Numbered from the stretch's first letter, positions 7,083 through 17,800 are shown. The stretch is 61,779 bases of DNA from an uncultured Alphaproteobacteria bacterium (GCA_934254675.1 CAKQLP010000009.1:1-61779); one strand, 5' to 3'. Notes: generated by a model from the sequence alone, not told the origin. Numbers and translations: made by a program.

Positions 7083-8721
7083 AAATGTTGTTTTGATTGA
7101 TAAATTGGACTTGGATTTCCGGAACGGCTTTAGCGTGTTGAGCGGAGAGACCGGGGCCGGTAAATCTATACTGTTGGATTCTGTCGGTTTGCTTTTAGGG
7201 AAACGGGCTGAAATCGGAATGATTCGCAGTGGCTGTGACAAACTTTCGGTTTGCGGAAGCTTTGAAATTGTTGATAAAAAAGGTGAATTAGCGGCGTTGT
7301 GCGCGGAATATGATTTGGATTTTGATAATGAAATAATTATCAAACGCACATTGAATCAAGATGGTAAAGGAAAAATATTTTTTAATGACCAGCCGATTAC
7401 ACAAAAGCTTTTGAAAGAAATCGGCGGTTATTTGGTGGAAATTCACGGACAGTTTGATAATCAAGGTTTACTCAATCCGGCGACTCATTTAAGCGTTTTG
7501 GACAATTACGGAAATTATCCGGATAAAATTGCGGCGATGAAAAACGCTTTTGGAGTTTATAAAAAAGCAAAATCAGAGCGTGCGGCGGCCGAAGAAAAAA
7601 TCAGACAGGCGAAAAATGAGGAAGAAAACCTTAGGCACTGGGTTGACGAGTTTCAAAAAATTAAACCTCAAGCCAATGAACAGGAAGAACTTGAACAAAA
7701 ACGTCAACAAATGATGAACGCCGAAAAAATATTAGAAAATTTAGACGCGGCATATAAGGCTATGAGCCAAGGTGGCGTACAAAGTTCTTTACGGCAGGCG
7801 CAGGCGGCAATTGCGCGGGTGAATAGTCTGCTGAATGGTAAATTTGACAATATTTATGATTTGTTGGATACCGCTTTGGTGAACGCCGATGAAGCGAGTG
7901 AGGAAATAGAGGCGGCGTCAAATGAGGTGTCGCTGAATCAGAATGAGCTTGACGCGGTGGAAGAACGCTTGTTTTCCTTAAAGGCTTTGGCGCGCAAGCA
8001 TAATTCGACAGTTGAGGAATTGCCGCAAGTTTGGGCGCAAATGGAAGAAGATTTGCAAAATTTGGCCAGTGGTGAAGAAAATATAGAAAACTTGCGCAAA
8101 CTTGAAACGGCGGCTTACAACGATTATGTCAAAAAGGCTGCGGAAGTCAGTCAAGTTCGGTTGGCAACAGCATTGAAACTTGACGCTAAAATTCAAGCCG
8201 AATTGCCCGACTTGAAAATGGATAAGGCTCGCTTTATGACACAAGTTTCCGACAAGCCGGAAAATTTGTGGAATGAAAACGGGCGAGATGAAGTTTGTTT
8301 TATGGTTTCAACCAATCCAAACACGCCGTATGGCTCGCTCAGCAAAATTGCTTCCGGTGGTGAATTGGCGCGTTTTATGTTGGCTTTAAAAGTTAATTTG
8401 GCGCAAAGTTCACAAGTCGAAACAATGATATTTGACGAGGTTGATACCGGCATTGGCGGCGCAACGGCTCAGGCTGTCGGTGAAAAATTGGCTAAGTTAG
8501 GTGAAAAAGTGCAGGTGCTTGTGGTGACGCATTCTCCGCAAGTGGCAGCACAAAGCAAATATCATTATAAAGTTGAAAAAACAACAATGGATAATGTTAC
8601 GACCACAACTTTGCGTGAACTGTCAATAAACGAAAAAACGGAAGAAGTGGCGCGGATGCTGTCTGGCGAGCAAATCACCAATGAAGCCCGTGCGGCGGCA
8701 AAGGTTTTGATAGGAGCTTAA
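7060..8721 (+). CDS. recN: DNA repair ATPase RecN
   Basis: The 553-residue SMC-like protein acts in recombinational repair of double-strand breaks. The N-terminal head has Walker A GETGAGKS (29-36). A long coiled coil follows (about 155-360, rich in Glu, Lys and Ala). The C-terminal head has the ABC signature ASGGELARF and Walker B TMIFDEVDTGIGG, then the H-loop VLVVTHSPQVA. The start codon overlaps the end of bamD by 23 bases and the stop touches the uvrC start (TAAATG), indicating translational coupling of bamD, recN and uvrC. Length is normal. Confidence 0.95.
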   Translation: MLKSLSIRNVVLIDKLDLDFRNGFSVLSGETGAGKSILLDSVGLLLGKRAEIGMIRSGCDKLSVCGSFEIVDKKGELAALCAEYDLDFDNEIIIKRTLNQDGKGKIFFNDQPITQKLLKEIGGYLVEIHGQFDNQGLLNPATHLSVLDNYGNYPDKIAAMKNAFGVYKKAKSERAAAEEKIRQAKNEEENLRHWVDEFQKIKPQANEQEELEQKRQQMMNAEKILENLDAAYKAMSQGGVQSSLRQAQAAIARVNSLLNGKFDNIYDLLDTALVNADEASEEIEAASNEVSLNQNELDAVEERLFSLKALARKHNSTVEELPQVWAQMEEDLQNLASGEENIENLRKLETAAYNDYVKKAAEVSQVRLATALKLDAKIQAELPDLKMDKARFMTQVSDKPENLWNENGRDEVCFMVSTNPNTPYGSLSKIASGGELARFMLALKVNLAQSSQVETMIFDEVDTGIGGATAQAVGEKLAKLGEKVQVLVVTHSPQVAAQSKYHYKVEKTTMDNVTTTTLRELSINEKTEEVARMLSGEQITNEARAAAKVLIGA

Positions 8722-10527
8722 ATGCCTGATATTAAACATGGTATAGAGGTTATTAAAAACAATGTGAAAATTGCTCCGGTTAATCCCGGAGTTTATCGTA
8801 TGTTAGATAAAAACGGCAAAGTTTTGTATGTGGGCAAGGCTAAAAGCATAAAAAAAAGAATTGTCGCCTATACGCATTTTGAAAAGTTGCCAGACCACAT
8901 AAAACGTATGGTTTCCGAAGTTGACCGGATGGAATTTATTATTGTTGAAAACGAGGCCAAGGCTCTTTTGATGGAAAATGATTTAATTAAAAAGCTGGAG
9001 CCAAAGTACAACATTCTGTTAAAAGACGATAAAACTTTTCCGCATTTGATGATAAATTTGCAAGATGAATTTCCGGCTTTGCGCAAAAGCAGAGGAGCGC
9101 GACGAGATAAATGTAAATATTTTGGACCATTTGCCAACGCTTCGGCGGTTAATAATGTGATGGATTTAGCGCAGAAAGCTTTTCGTTTACGTTCTTGCCG
9201 CGACAGTGTTTTTCATAACCGCGAAAGACCATGTATGCTATACCAAATCAAGCGTTGCAGTGCGCCGTGTGTTGGCAAAATCAGTAAAGAAGAATATCGG
9301 CAGTTGGTTAATGAAGTGTTGGCGTTTTTAGAAGGCAAAGACACCGCGCTGAAAGATGAATTATCGGCGCAAATGCAAAAAGCCAGCGAGGATATGAATT
9401 TTGAGTTGGCCATTGTTTTGCGGGATAGAATACGGGCTTTAAGCAGTATTCAAGGCGGCGCTAATGTGGAATATGCCAATATTCAGTCAGTTGATGCCGT
9501 GGCTGTGTCAAAATATAAGAATATGGTGTGTATTCAGGTGTTTTTTGTGCGTTCGGGGCAAAATTGCGGAAATATTCCGTATTTTCCACGGCAAGCGGCT
9601 GATATGTCGGAAGCGGAAATTTTGGAGGGCTTTTTGAGTTCATTTTATGCCGAACACGCCGTACCAAAAGAGATTTTAATTTCAGAACCTCTTGAAAATA
9701 TCGAGTTTTTAGAAAAGGCTCTTGGTTGTGCCATAAATTATTATCAGAAAGGCAATAAGGCTAAATTAATTGAACGGGCAAAAGAAAATGCTCAGGCGGC
9801 TATTGAGCGTAAATTGGCGGAAACAGCTACGGTGGAGACTAATCTTTGTGAAATGCAACGTTATTTTGATTTACCACGTTTGCCGCAACGCATCGAAATT
9901 TATGATAACTCGCATAATCAAGGAAGTTTTGCGGTGGGGGCTATGGTGGTGGCCACGCCCGAAGGTTTTGATAAAAAATCATATCGGACTTTTAATATAA
10001 AATACACTGAAAACACTAATGATGATTTTGCCATGATGAAAGAAGTGTTGTTGCGGCGTTTTGAGCGCATGGCACCAGAAAATCGTCCCGATGTTATTTT
10101 GCTTGACGGTGGTTTGGGGCAATTGCATGCTGTGCATGAAGTTTTGTCCGGTTATGATTTGAGCGGAATAACGATTATTGCTATCTCTAAAGGACCGGAA
10201 CGCAATGCTGGAAAAGAATTTTATCACATTTTGGGACGAGAAAGCTTTGCTTTGCCTTATCAGTCGCCGATAGCGTTTTATTTACAAAATTTGCGAGATG
10301 AAGCGCATCGTTTTGCCATTGGCACGCATCGTAAAAAACGTGCAAAATCAATTTATAAATCAAGAATTGATGATATTGAAGGTGTTGGCGACAAACGCAA
10401 ACGTGATTTATTGAATTTTTTTGGTTCGGTGGAACAAATCAAAGAGGCAAGTCAGCAAGATATTATGAAAGTGAATGGAATTAGTAAAAAAACAGCGGAA
10501 AAGATATATAACTACTTCCATAATTAA
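8722..10527 (+). CDS. uvrC: Excinuclease ABC subunit C
   Basis: The 601-residue nuclease makes the two incisions around bulky lesions in nucleotide-excision repair. It has an N-terminal GIY-YIG domain (about 18-100; PGVYRML..VLYVGKAK), the Cys-containing region typical of UvrC (RPCMLYQIKRCSAPC), a UVR motif that binds UvrB (about 205-240), the RNase H-like endonuclease domain with IEIYDNSHNQG and DVILLDGGLGQL, and a C-terminal tandem helix-hairpin-helix (DIEGVGDKRK..VNGISKKTAEKI). It starts immediately after recN, so repair genes are clustered here. Length and motifs are standard. Confidence 0.96.
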   Translation: MPDIKHGIEVIKNNVKIAPVNPGVYRMLDKNGKVLYVGKAKSIKKRIVAYTHFEKLPDHIKRMVSEVDRMEFIIVENEAKALLMENDLIKKLEPKYNILLKDDKTFPHLMINLQDEFPALRKSRGARRDKCKYFGPFANASAVNNVMDLAQKAFRLRSCRDSVFHNRERPCMLYQIKRCSAPCVGKISKEEYRQLVNEVLAFLEGKDTALKDELSAQMQKASEDMNFELAIVLRDRIRALSSIQGGANVEYANIQSVDAVAVSKYKNMVCIQVFFVRSGQNCGNIPYFPRQAADMSEAEILEGFLSSFYAEHAVPKEILISEPLENIEFLEKALGCAINYYQKGNKAKLIERAKENAQAAIERKLAETATVETNLCEMQRYFDLPRLPQRIEIYDNSHNQGSFAVGAMVVATPEGFDKKSYRTFNIKYTENTNDDFAMMKEVLLRRFERMAPENRPDVILLDGGLGQLHAVHEVLSGYDLSGITIIAISKGPERNAGKEFYHILGRESFALPYQSPIAFYLQNLRDEAHRFAIGTHRKKRAKSIYKSRIDDIEGVGDKRKRDLLNFFGSVEQIKEASQQDIMKVNGISKKTAEKIYNYFHN

Positions 10528-10567
10528 AAAAAATAGTCTATGTTAATGCAGAATTAACGTTATTTCT

Positions 10568-11299
10568 ATGGGGGATACCTTGTATAATTTACCAAATATT
10601 TTGACGATTTCAAGAATCGTTGTGATACCGCTCATTTTTATGTCGATTTATTTTACATCGTACGCATGGGCAATATTGGCCGGAGTTTTATTTGTCGCCG
10701 CTTCTATTACAGATTATTTAGATGGCTATTTGGCTCGGGCATGGAATGAAACTTCTGCTTTTGGGCGTCTGTTGGATCCAATTGCCGATAAACTTTTGGT
10801 GGCAACGGCTCTTGTGGTTATTTTAGTGAAAACCAATATGTATTCTTTGGGGGTGACGGTTATTCCGGCATTTGTGATTTTGTGTCGAGAAATTCTTGTT
10901 TCCGGATTGCGGGAATTTTTGCGCGAAGTTAATGTCGGCTTGCCGGTAACAAAGTTGGCAAAATGGAAAACAGCTTTTCAGATGACAGCGTTGGCTATGA
11001 TGTTGTTTAAAGATTTATGGTCGGGTTGGAGTTATGTTGGTGAATTTTTACTTTGGGTTGCCGCTACTTTAACTTTTATCACCGGATATCAATATTATCA
11101 AAAAAGTTTGGATTATGTAAAAGCGGAAGAAGCTAAAAAAGTAAAAGAAGTTAAAGGTGTTGTGATAGATGAAACTCAGCCGGAAAAAATGAACACAATG
11201 AAGGCTAAAAGCGTGTCAGATAAAAAAACAACCAGAAAAACTCAAACAAAAAAAGCCGCGACAAAAAAGAAAAATGCGTCTTCAAAAAAGAAGGCTTGA
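10568..11299 (+). CDS. pgsA: Phosphatidylglycerophosphate synthase with Lys-rich tail
   Basis: This inner-membrane enzyme makes phosphatidylglycerol-phosphate from CDP-diacylglycerol and glycerol-3-phosphate. The CDP-alcohol phosphatidyltransferase motif (DG..AR..8..G...D...D) spans residues 49-74 (DYLDGYLARA..GRLLDPIAD). There are about five membrane helices up to residue 185. Residues about 195-243 form a highly basic, Lys/Thr/Ala-rich tail that normal PgsA proteins (about 180-190 residues) lack. The tail resembles low-complexity cationic tails and may bind anionic lipid or nucleic acid. The gene follows uvrC by 40 bases, a common pairing (uvrC-pgsA), and precedes a two-component pair. Confidence 0.92.
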   Translation: MGDTLYNLPNILTISRIVVIPLIFMSIYFTSYAWAILAGVLFVAASITDYLDGYLARAWNETSAFGRLLDPIADKLLVATALVVILVKTNMYSLGVTVIPAFVILCREILVSGLREFLREVNVGLPVTKLAKWKTAFQMTALAMMLFKDLWSGWSYVGEFLLWVAATLTFITGYQYYQKSLDYVKAEEAKKVKEVKGVVIDETQPEKMNTMKAKSVSDKKTTRKTQTKKAATKKKNASSKKKA

Positions 11300-11317
11300 T
11301 TTTTGACAGAGGTGGCG

Positions 11318-12007
11318 ATGGTTAAAGATTGTCCGCATATTTTGGTTATTGACGATGACTTGCGTTTGCGCAATTTATTACAACGTTATTTGCAAGAAAA
11401 TGGTTTTGCCGTGACTGGGGCAAAAGACGCAGAAAATGCTCGAATGTTTTTGGCTCAATATCAATTTAATTTGCTGATTGTTGATGTTATGATGCCAAAT
11501 GAAACCGGAATTGAGTTTTTGCAAAAGTTGCGTCAGGATAATAATGTTCCGGCAATTGTTTTGACCGCTATGGGTGATACACCGGATAGAATTGCCGGTT
11601 TAGAAGCCGGGGCGGATGATTATTTGCCAAAGCCGTTTGAGCCGAAAGAACTTGTTTTGAGAATTAATAATATTTTACGTCGTGTTCCTTTTCAAAACGC
11701 TGAAAATGACAACATTTTGAAAATGGGGTGTTTTTATTATGATTTGGAAAAAAAAGAGCTTTGTGAAAACGATGGAACAATTGTTCATGTTACGCCGGTA
11801 GAACAAGCTATTTTAGGAATATTAGGCGCAAAAAGCGGGCAGATTTTTACACGGGAAAAGCTGGCGGAAATGCTTGGTGCGGGACAAAATTCTCGTTCCA
11901 TAGACGTGCAAATCACCCGTTTACGTAAAAAAATTGAGACAGATTCAAAAAATCCACGTTATTTACAAACAGTGCGTGGCAAAGGATATATGTTGCTAAC
12001 AGAATAG
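11318..12007 (+). CDS. OmpR-family response regulator
   Basis: The 229-residue regulator has a receiver domain with phospho-acceptor Asp56 (LLIVDVMMP), acidic pair Asp13/Asp14 region (VIDDDLRLR), conserved Lys in LPKPF, and a C-terminal winged helix ending in VRGKGYMLL. A TTG start 15 bases upstream is possible, but ATG at 11318 has the ribosome-binding site AGAGGTGG at proper distance. The histidine kinase follows 9 bases later, so the pair forms one unit. It resembles the OmpR/PetR branch of alphaproteobacteria, often placed downstream of housekeeping genes. The signal is not evident from sequence. Confidence 0.9.
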   Translation: MVKDCPHILVIDDDLRLRNLLQRYLQENGFAVTGAKDAENARMFLAQYQFNLLIVDVMMPNETGIEFLQKLRQDNNVPAIVLTAMGDTPDRIAGLEAGADDYLPKPFEPKELVLRINNILRRVPFQNAENDNILKMGCFYYDLEKKELCENDGTIVHVTPVEQAILGILGAKSGQIFTREKLAEMLGAGQNSRSIDVQITRLRKKIETDSKNPRYLQTVRGKGYMLLTE

Positions 12008-12016
12008 GAGAAAGTC

Positions 12017-13372
12017 ATGCATATAAAATTTCCAAGAAAAGTAGAAAGTTTTTTAGTTTCGGTGAGACGACATTTGTTGCCGAGAAGTTTGTTTTTTAGA
12101 ACAATGTTGTTGATTTTTGTGCCGCTTATCGTGGTTCAAGTGGTGTCAATTTATGCTTTTTTGGATGGCAACTGGACTAAAGTCGGACGTAAACTGTCGG
12201 ATAATTTGACCGCGAACATGGCTTTTGTGATGAAAATGCATGATGCGGACAGTGATTTTGCGCAAGTTCAAAAAATGGCTTCATCTATTTATGGATTGGA
12301 CGTTCAATATTATGATAATGAAAGCAAGCATACGGTTTGGCGGAAGAATAAAAAAGAAAATCCGTTAGTGACCGGATTTTTGAATGAAGCACTGCATCAG
12401 CAGTTTCCACTGGCAAACACCGAGATATTTTTAGGCAAGCATCGTTCTAATCTGAATATTTTGGTCGATACGGATCAAGGTTTGTATGTGTTTAATACAT
12501 CTGTTAAAAACATTTTCAGCAGTTCCATTTTTGGTTTTGTGCTGTGGATGATTGGAACGTCATTACTGCTGTTTGTGGTGGCGGTGTTATTTTTGCGTGT
12601 TCAAGTTCGTTCTATTTCACAACTTGCGGCGGCGGCGGAAGATTTTGGTAAAGGTATCAATACCAAATTTAAGCCATATGGTTCCATTGAAGTTCGTCGT
12701 GCCGGTTTGGCTTTTACCAAAATGAAAGAGCGCATTATGCGGCAGATTTCGGAAAAAACGCAAATGCTGGCAGGCGTTTCGCATGATTTGCGTACGCCGT
12801 TAACGCGTATGAAATTGCAAATGGCTATGTTGCCGGAAACAAAAGAAAATAAAGAGTTTATGCAAGATATTGATGAAATGGAAAAAATGCTGGACGGATA
12901 TTTATCTTACGTTAGTGGTGAAGGCGGTGAAAAATCGACTTTTGTTGATGTTAACGAGATGATTTTGAGCATTATCAACAAATATCGTAAAAATTCCAAC
13001 GCCATGATTCGCTATTCCACCAACTATGATGTAAGCGCCATTCAGGGACGAGAACAAGCGTTGCGTCGCGCTTTTACCAATGTGGTGGAAAACGCTTTTC
13101 ACTATGGAAAAACGATTGCTGTCAAACTTTCGAGTGATGACAATCATTTGGAATTTGAAGTTGATGATGATGGTCCAGGAATTCCGGCGGACAAACGAGA
13201 TGATGTGTTTAAGGCATTTTATCGTGTTGACAGCTCCAGAAACAAAGAAACCGGAGGTGTCGGTTTGGGATTGGCTATTGCCAAGGATGTGATTGTTTCG
13301 CACGGCGGCACGATTACCCTTTCGGATAGTGATTTAGGAGGTTTGAGAGTGCTCATCAGCATTCCCTTGTAA
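12017..13372 (+). CDS. EnvZ-type sensor histidine kinase
   Basis: The 451-residue kinase has an N-terminal helix (about 27-50), a periplasmic sensor of about 120 residues, a second helix (about 170-193), a HAMP linker, the dimerisation/phospho-acceptor H-box with His256 (GVSHDLRTPLTRMKL), and the ATP-binding domain with N-box ENAFHYG, G1 VDDDGPGIP, F-box and G2 GVGLGLAIAKDV. The overall plan and the short periplasmic loop match EnvZ. It pairs with the response regulator immediately upstream. The start has the ribosome-binding site AGGAGAAAG. The stimulus is unknown. An osmotic or envelope role is only an analogy. Confidence 0.92.
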   Translation: MHIKFPRKVESFLVSVRRHLLPRSLFFRTMLLIFVPLIVVQVVSIYAFLDGNWTKVGRKLSDNLTANMAFVMKMHDADSDFAQVQKMASSIYGLDVQYYDNESKHTVWRKNKKENPLVTGFLNEALHQQFPLANTEIFLGKHRSNLNILVDTDQGLYVFNTSVKNIFSSSIFGFVLWMIGTSLLLFVVAVLFLRVQVRSISQLAAAAEDFGKGINTKFKPYGSIEVRRAGLAFTKMKERIMRQISEKTQMLAGVSHDLRTPLTRMKLQMAMLPETKENKEFMQDIDEMEKMLDGYLSYVSGEGGEKSTFVDVNEMILSIINKYRKNSNAMIRYSTNYDVSAIQGREQALRRAFTNVVENAFHYGKTIAVKLSSDDNHLEFEVDDDGPGIPADKRDDVFKAFYRVDSSRNKETGGVGLGLAIAKDVIVSHGGTITLSDSDLGGLRVLISIPL

Positions 13373-13463
13373 CAAGGGGCTGAATCGTATTCGTCGATAT
13401 TTGGGGTATGGGCGGTATCGTAGTCGTTTTTCGTGGTAAAAAATGTTAATAAAGGAAAGTAAA

Positions 13464-13856
13464 GTGAAAATTATCAATGTGGCCGCGGGGTTGATTATGT
13501 GTGGCGGTAAAATTCTTATCGGACAACGCAAGCACGGCAAAGATTTGGAATATAAATGGGAGTTTCCGGGAGGAAAATTGGAGCAAGGTGAAACCTATGA
13601 AGAATGTTTGGCGCGCGAACTTGTTGAGGAAATGGATTTAAAAATTTCCGTTGGCGAACATTTTATGGATTCCGCCTATGATTATGATTTTGGTCGGGTT
13701 GTGTTGCATTGCTATTGGGCAACTTGCCAAAATCAGGATGTTCCGGTTGTGTTGGAACATGAGCAATATAAATGGGTGGCGTTGCAAGATTTGCCGCAAT
13801 ATGACTTTGCGCCTGCTGATAAACCGGTTATTGAAGCGTTGGAAAAACTTCTTTAG
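13464..13856 (+). CDS. MutT-like Nudix hydrolase
   Basis: The protein is a small Nudix pyrophosphatase, most like MutT, which removes 8-oxo-dGTP from the nucleotide pool. The Nudix box reads GGKLEQGE..RELVEEMDL, with the catalytic REL.EE intact but the final conserved Gly replaced by Asp. I chose the GTG start at 13464 (130 residues) because AAGGAAAG lies at the right distance. An ATG at 13443 would add seven residues and has no ribosome-binding site. E. coli MutT has 129 residues and starts at the same structural point (KIINVAAGLI). It is separated from the kinase gene by about 90 bases and is followed by a strong terminator. Confidence 0.85.
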   Translation: MKIINVAAGLIMCGGKILIGQRKHGKDLEYKWEFPGGKLEQGETYEECLARELVEEMDLKISVGEHFMDSAYDYDFGRVVLHCYWATCQNQDVPVVLEHEQYKWVALQDLPQYDFAPADKPVIEALEKLL

Positions 13857-13924
13857 TCCGGAGGACTTTTAACCAAATATTTACAGCGTTTGTGCTAGAT
13901 TGTTACAGATTTATGAAAAATCGT

Positions 13925-13962
13925 CCGCATTACCAAAATATGCTGGTGATGCGGCATTTTTT
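13925..13962 (+). terminator. Terminator after Nudix gene
   Basis: An 11-bp stem (CCGCATTACCA with TGGTGATGCGG, one T-G pair) with an 8-base loop is followed by CATTTTTT. Confidence 0.88.
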
Positions 13963-14005
13963 GTGATAAATTAATGATAGCAGAAAAATATATTGAGGGA
14001 TTGGT

Positions 14006-14836
14006 ATGTATATCTGGATATTATTGGCAACAATCATGGTTGCGCTAAGCTTTTTAAACACGTCGCCGCGCGAAGACAAGGCCGATGTTTTTCGCGAGGT
14101 TCGGGCGGCATCTTTTGTAAATCGTTTTCGTGTTGAGCATATTGCTTTTATGCGAACGATTGAGTGTCCGTTTATATATAATATTCACGAGTATCGTAAT
14201 GGCCAAGTGTTTGGAGAATCTGAAAAGACGAACGGCTACACGTCATATGACGAAAATCTGCCGGTGGGATATAATGAGGGAGACTCCGATATCTCTATTC
14301 ATCATTATGTTTATTGTTTCAAAAAAGACGAAACGATGTCTAAAGATACTGAAACAGATAGACCTACGGTAGAAGAAAGGGAGCCTTGCACATCTTCTGA
14401 ATATCGCTATGCTATATCGTTTGCGCAAATACCGGAAAAATGGCTGAACAAGGCAAAAGAAAAATTCACGGGCGCGCCCGCCGACGGCGCAATAACGCCG
14501 CAAGCTTCGTTTATTAACTATTTGGCCGGTGAAACGAGTGGTATGAAAAACATAGGTTGGGTTTGGTGCGCCGACGGACCAGAGGGAAGAGAATGTCATC
14601 TGGTTGGCCGCACCGCCGCTCATTCTTGGTATGACAAGAGTGTGGCAAATGCGAATAATGTCAGCAAATTAAAATATATGCAATTTTTATTTCCATCATC
14701 TCTTATGAAAAACTCGGAATTTAAGAGTGAATGTGTAGATAGCGGCGTGCCGTGCCTGTTTTCATACGGGCGGCTTCGCACAGACGACGCCAACCAGCAC
14801 TGCTACGCGCTGTGTAAGAGTAAAGGAAACTGTTAG
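14006..14836 (+). CDS. Secreted Cys-rich protein linked to pilus adhesin
   Basis: The 276-residue product is not recognised. It has an N-terminal hydrophobic segment (about 2-17) that could be a signal anchor, then a soluble region with ten or so Cys residues, several near the C-terminus (ECVDSGVPCLFSY, HCYALCKSKGNC), suggesting disulfides in an extracytoplasmic protein. No prepilin cleavage site is present. It precedes the giant PilV-like gene by 22 bases with a separate ribosome-binding site and no terminator, so both are likely co-transcribed. A role as chaperone, minor tip component or partner of the adhesin is inference from position only. Confidence 0.7.
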   Translation: MYIWILLATIMVALSFLNTSPREDKADVFREVRAASFVNRFRVEHIAFMRTIECPFIYNIHEYRNGQVFGESEKTNGYTSYDENLPVGYNEGDSDISIHHYVYCFKKDETMSKDTETDRPTVEEREPCTSSEYRYAISFAQIPEKWLNKAKEKFTGAPADGAITPQASFINYLAGETSGMKNIGWVWCADGPEGRECHLVGRTAAHSWYDKSVANANNVSKLKYMQFLFPSSLMKNSEFKSECVDSGVPCLFSYGRLRTDDANQHCYALCKSKGNC

Positions 14837-14858
14837 ACTTTTTATAAGGAGAACGCAA

Positions 14859-17800
14859 ATGAAACGACGTAATATAAATAAAACTATCATGCAGCGAGGC
14901 GGTTTGATGATTGAAGCGCTCGCCATGTTAGGATTGATAGCCGTTGTGACGCCGACGATGTATAAAAAGTCGGCGGAGCGCACAATGGAAGTGGAGGATA
15001 TTAACACCGCGGCAACAATCCGCACAGTGATGAACGCGGCAAATGATTATGTGTCTTCCAATTATTCATGGTTGATTTCGCAAATGAATGCAAATGGTCA
15101 GACTGTTCGAGATATTACGGCGGCGGATATCCGTCCTTTTCTGCCTTATGGTTTTAATTTGAGTCAACCTTTGCACAACTATAATGCTCCGATTCTTAAA
15201 GTTAAACGTCCGAGCACGGATTCTAACAACTTGACGGCATTTGCGCTGTTTCCGGCCACGGCGGCTCCGGAAGATGGAATCGGACAAGAGCGCACCTCTC
15301 GAATTGCAGCATTGGTCGGTTCTAATGGCGGTTACAAACCAACAGCGAATACGGCGCGCGGTGTCGGCGGAATTTGGAGTTTGAACGAAGGTGATTTCAG
15401 AGATGTGTTCGGTAATCATGGGAATCAATATTCTATTGTGACGGCGTCAACGGATATTATTAACTCTGCAACAAACAATGAAGTGGATATGACCAAATAT
15501 TTGCAACGCGGAAGCGATAATGCTGCGGGTACAGAATGGAAAAACACCATGCGTACGGATTTATACATGGGGGGACCAAATCAAGATGGCGATATTTATG
15601 AAAATTTAACGGGACCTTACAGTATTCGTAATATTAAAAGTTTGATTGTTGGGACAAACGCCGGCGAAGAGACCGGAAATTATGGTTTGTATATTGCGCC
15701 GGAGGCCGCTAATCCAAACGCTTATGTCCATGGTTCGTTGAAAGCCGGAGAAGGACAGTTCAAAGCGGATAATGCTAATTTGCAATTCGGCGGCACCGAG
15801 GGCGCTTGGAATTTTGTGGTAAGCAATGTCGGAAAGGTTATGAATAGAGGAGATTTGGAACTAGCCTCTGACAGTGGGGTTTGGAATGACATCAAAATCG
15901 GTGCATTGCAAAACAACGGTTCAAATAAATATCTTATTCAAGGTTCAAAAAGTCATCCGGCGGCTTCAGGAGGAATGAGTGAGCCTTATGATTATGGTTC
16001 GCTTACTTTTATGGATGATTTGATGAAGTTGACTGATGCGAGAATTGTTAAAGATAAAAAAGTCAAAATTATGGAAAATGGCTGGGCTAAGGATGAAGAT
16101 GGAAATGCTTACGAAGATATAAAATATCAAACATATGTTCATTCATCTGAGGATGCGGGCATTCCGGAATTTCCTGTGGAAATAGATGCTAACGCCAAAG
16201 TAAAAGGTTTGTTGGCCGCTGGGCAAATTGACACTAATAAAATCCGCACAGCAAGTTTGTCTGTTGGCTCAGAATATGTTAACAGTGATTATCAATGGAT
16301 GACTGTTGATAAAGACGGGGTTTTGATTGCCGATCCGTCAAGGGACACTGATAATCCAACAAATACCAAGAATCGGATTAATGTTAATAAAGATCAAATT
16401 GTGTTGAGCGTGGATAAAGATGCTAAGGAAGTGACGCATCCCCGTGGTGACGGCGCTTCTGACGGACATGAAACTTCCGCTCATGACGCGCAAATTATCA
16501 TGAATGCAAAAAACACTGTGGGTGTAAAAAATTCTGATGGTACAGATGGTGTAGTTACAAAAGATGCTTCCATTGAAATTAAAGCGCCGAACACTTCGAT
16601 TCATGGTAATTCGACCACTGTCAGCGGTCAAGGCACATTGATTCAAGCCGGCAGCTCAACGGATTATGGTGTTGTGGGGAATAATTTGGATAAAAATCAA
16701 TTGCTTTTGCGCAATGACAATATGAAAATCAGCATGACTGTTGGCGAAACGGTTACGAAAGATGAAGATGGAACTGAGCATAGAACACAAAATGAGACTG
16801 CTGAAACGGTTATTGGTCCTCGGAATGAAGCAAATAAATATAAGGTTCGTACAGTGTTTGATAAAGGCAATGTGGCTCTGGTCGATTCGAATCTGAATAT
16901 TTTGAATAGTAAAAAGGTGCCAGTGTTTAGTGTGGGAAGCAATACATCTAGGGATAGTACTTATGGTGATTATTCTACACAAGGCTCTCCTGACACGGGG
17001 CGACTAGCTTTATTAGGAAGAGGCTCTCGTTATGATATAGCAATGCATGGCAGCGTTTTGTTTACAGATTCAGGTAACTATGATAGTGACAAGGTATCAA
17101 ACGTTTCAGAATATAATCATATTTATATGTCAGTTGGTGCTCCTAACAAAATGGCTGCAGTTAATATTGTAGGCGGTATAACAGATATATCTTCGGAGGG
17201 TGTTATTGAAAATAAGGCAGAAAAAACTTTAGTTATTGATACTAGTAATTCAAAGAATGTAAATACTTATTATAACAAGTCGAGCACTACTGAGCCTGGA
17301 ACAATATATATCCGCAAAGGGTATGTGGAAGCCGTAGGAGCCTCTGATGCTGTCATCAAAAGGGATAAGAATAACAATACTATTTTGCCTCCTAGGAATA
17401 TTGGTGCCAAGGATGCGCCAGGCGTTGTTGTCGCTTCTCGATTCGTTGCTAATAACACAACAAGTAGTACTGATGCAGGGTATGGTGCGACTGTACCTGA
17501 TTTGTTAACAGAGAATGCTAAAATATCATATGGATTATCCGGTTCAAATAGATATGACACATATATGGTTAATCCGGCTTATACCTCGGTCATGCATGAT
17601 ATCAAACTGACGACTCGCGGCGGGGCGCGGTTGAGTGATATTTTACCGGACTTTATCAATAAAGGTATTTATGTTGTAACAAATACTTTTAATGAAGTTG
17701 AAGGTGATGATTTGACCTATGAGAGATGGCCACAAGCTATTTCTAGCACGGACGGGATAAAATTTTATAAAAAAGAAAAGTATACGCCAATTAAGGAGAT

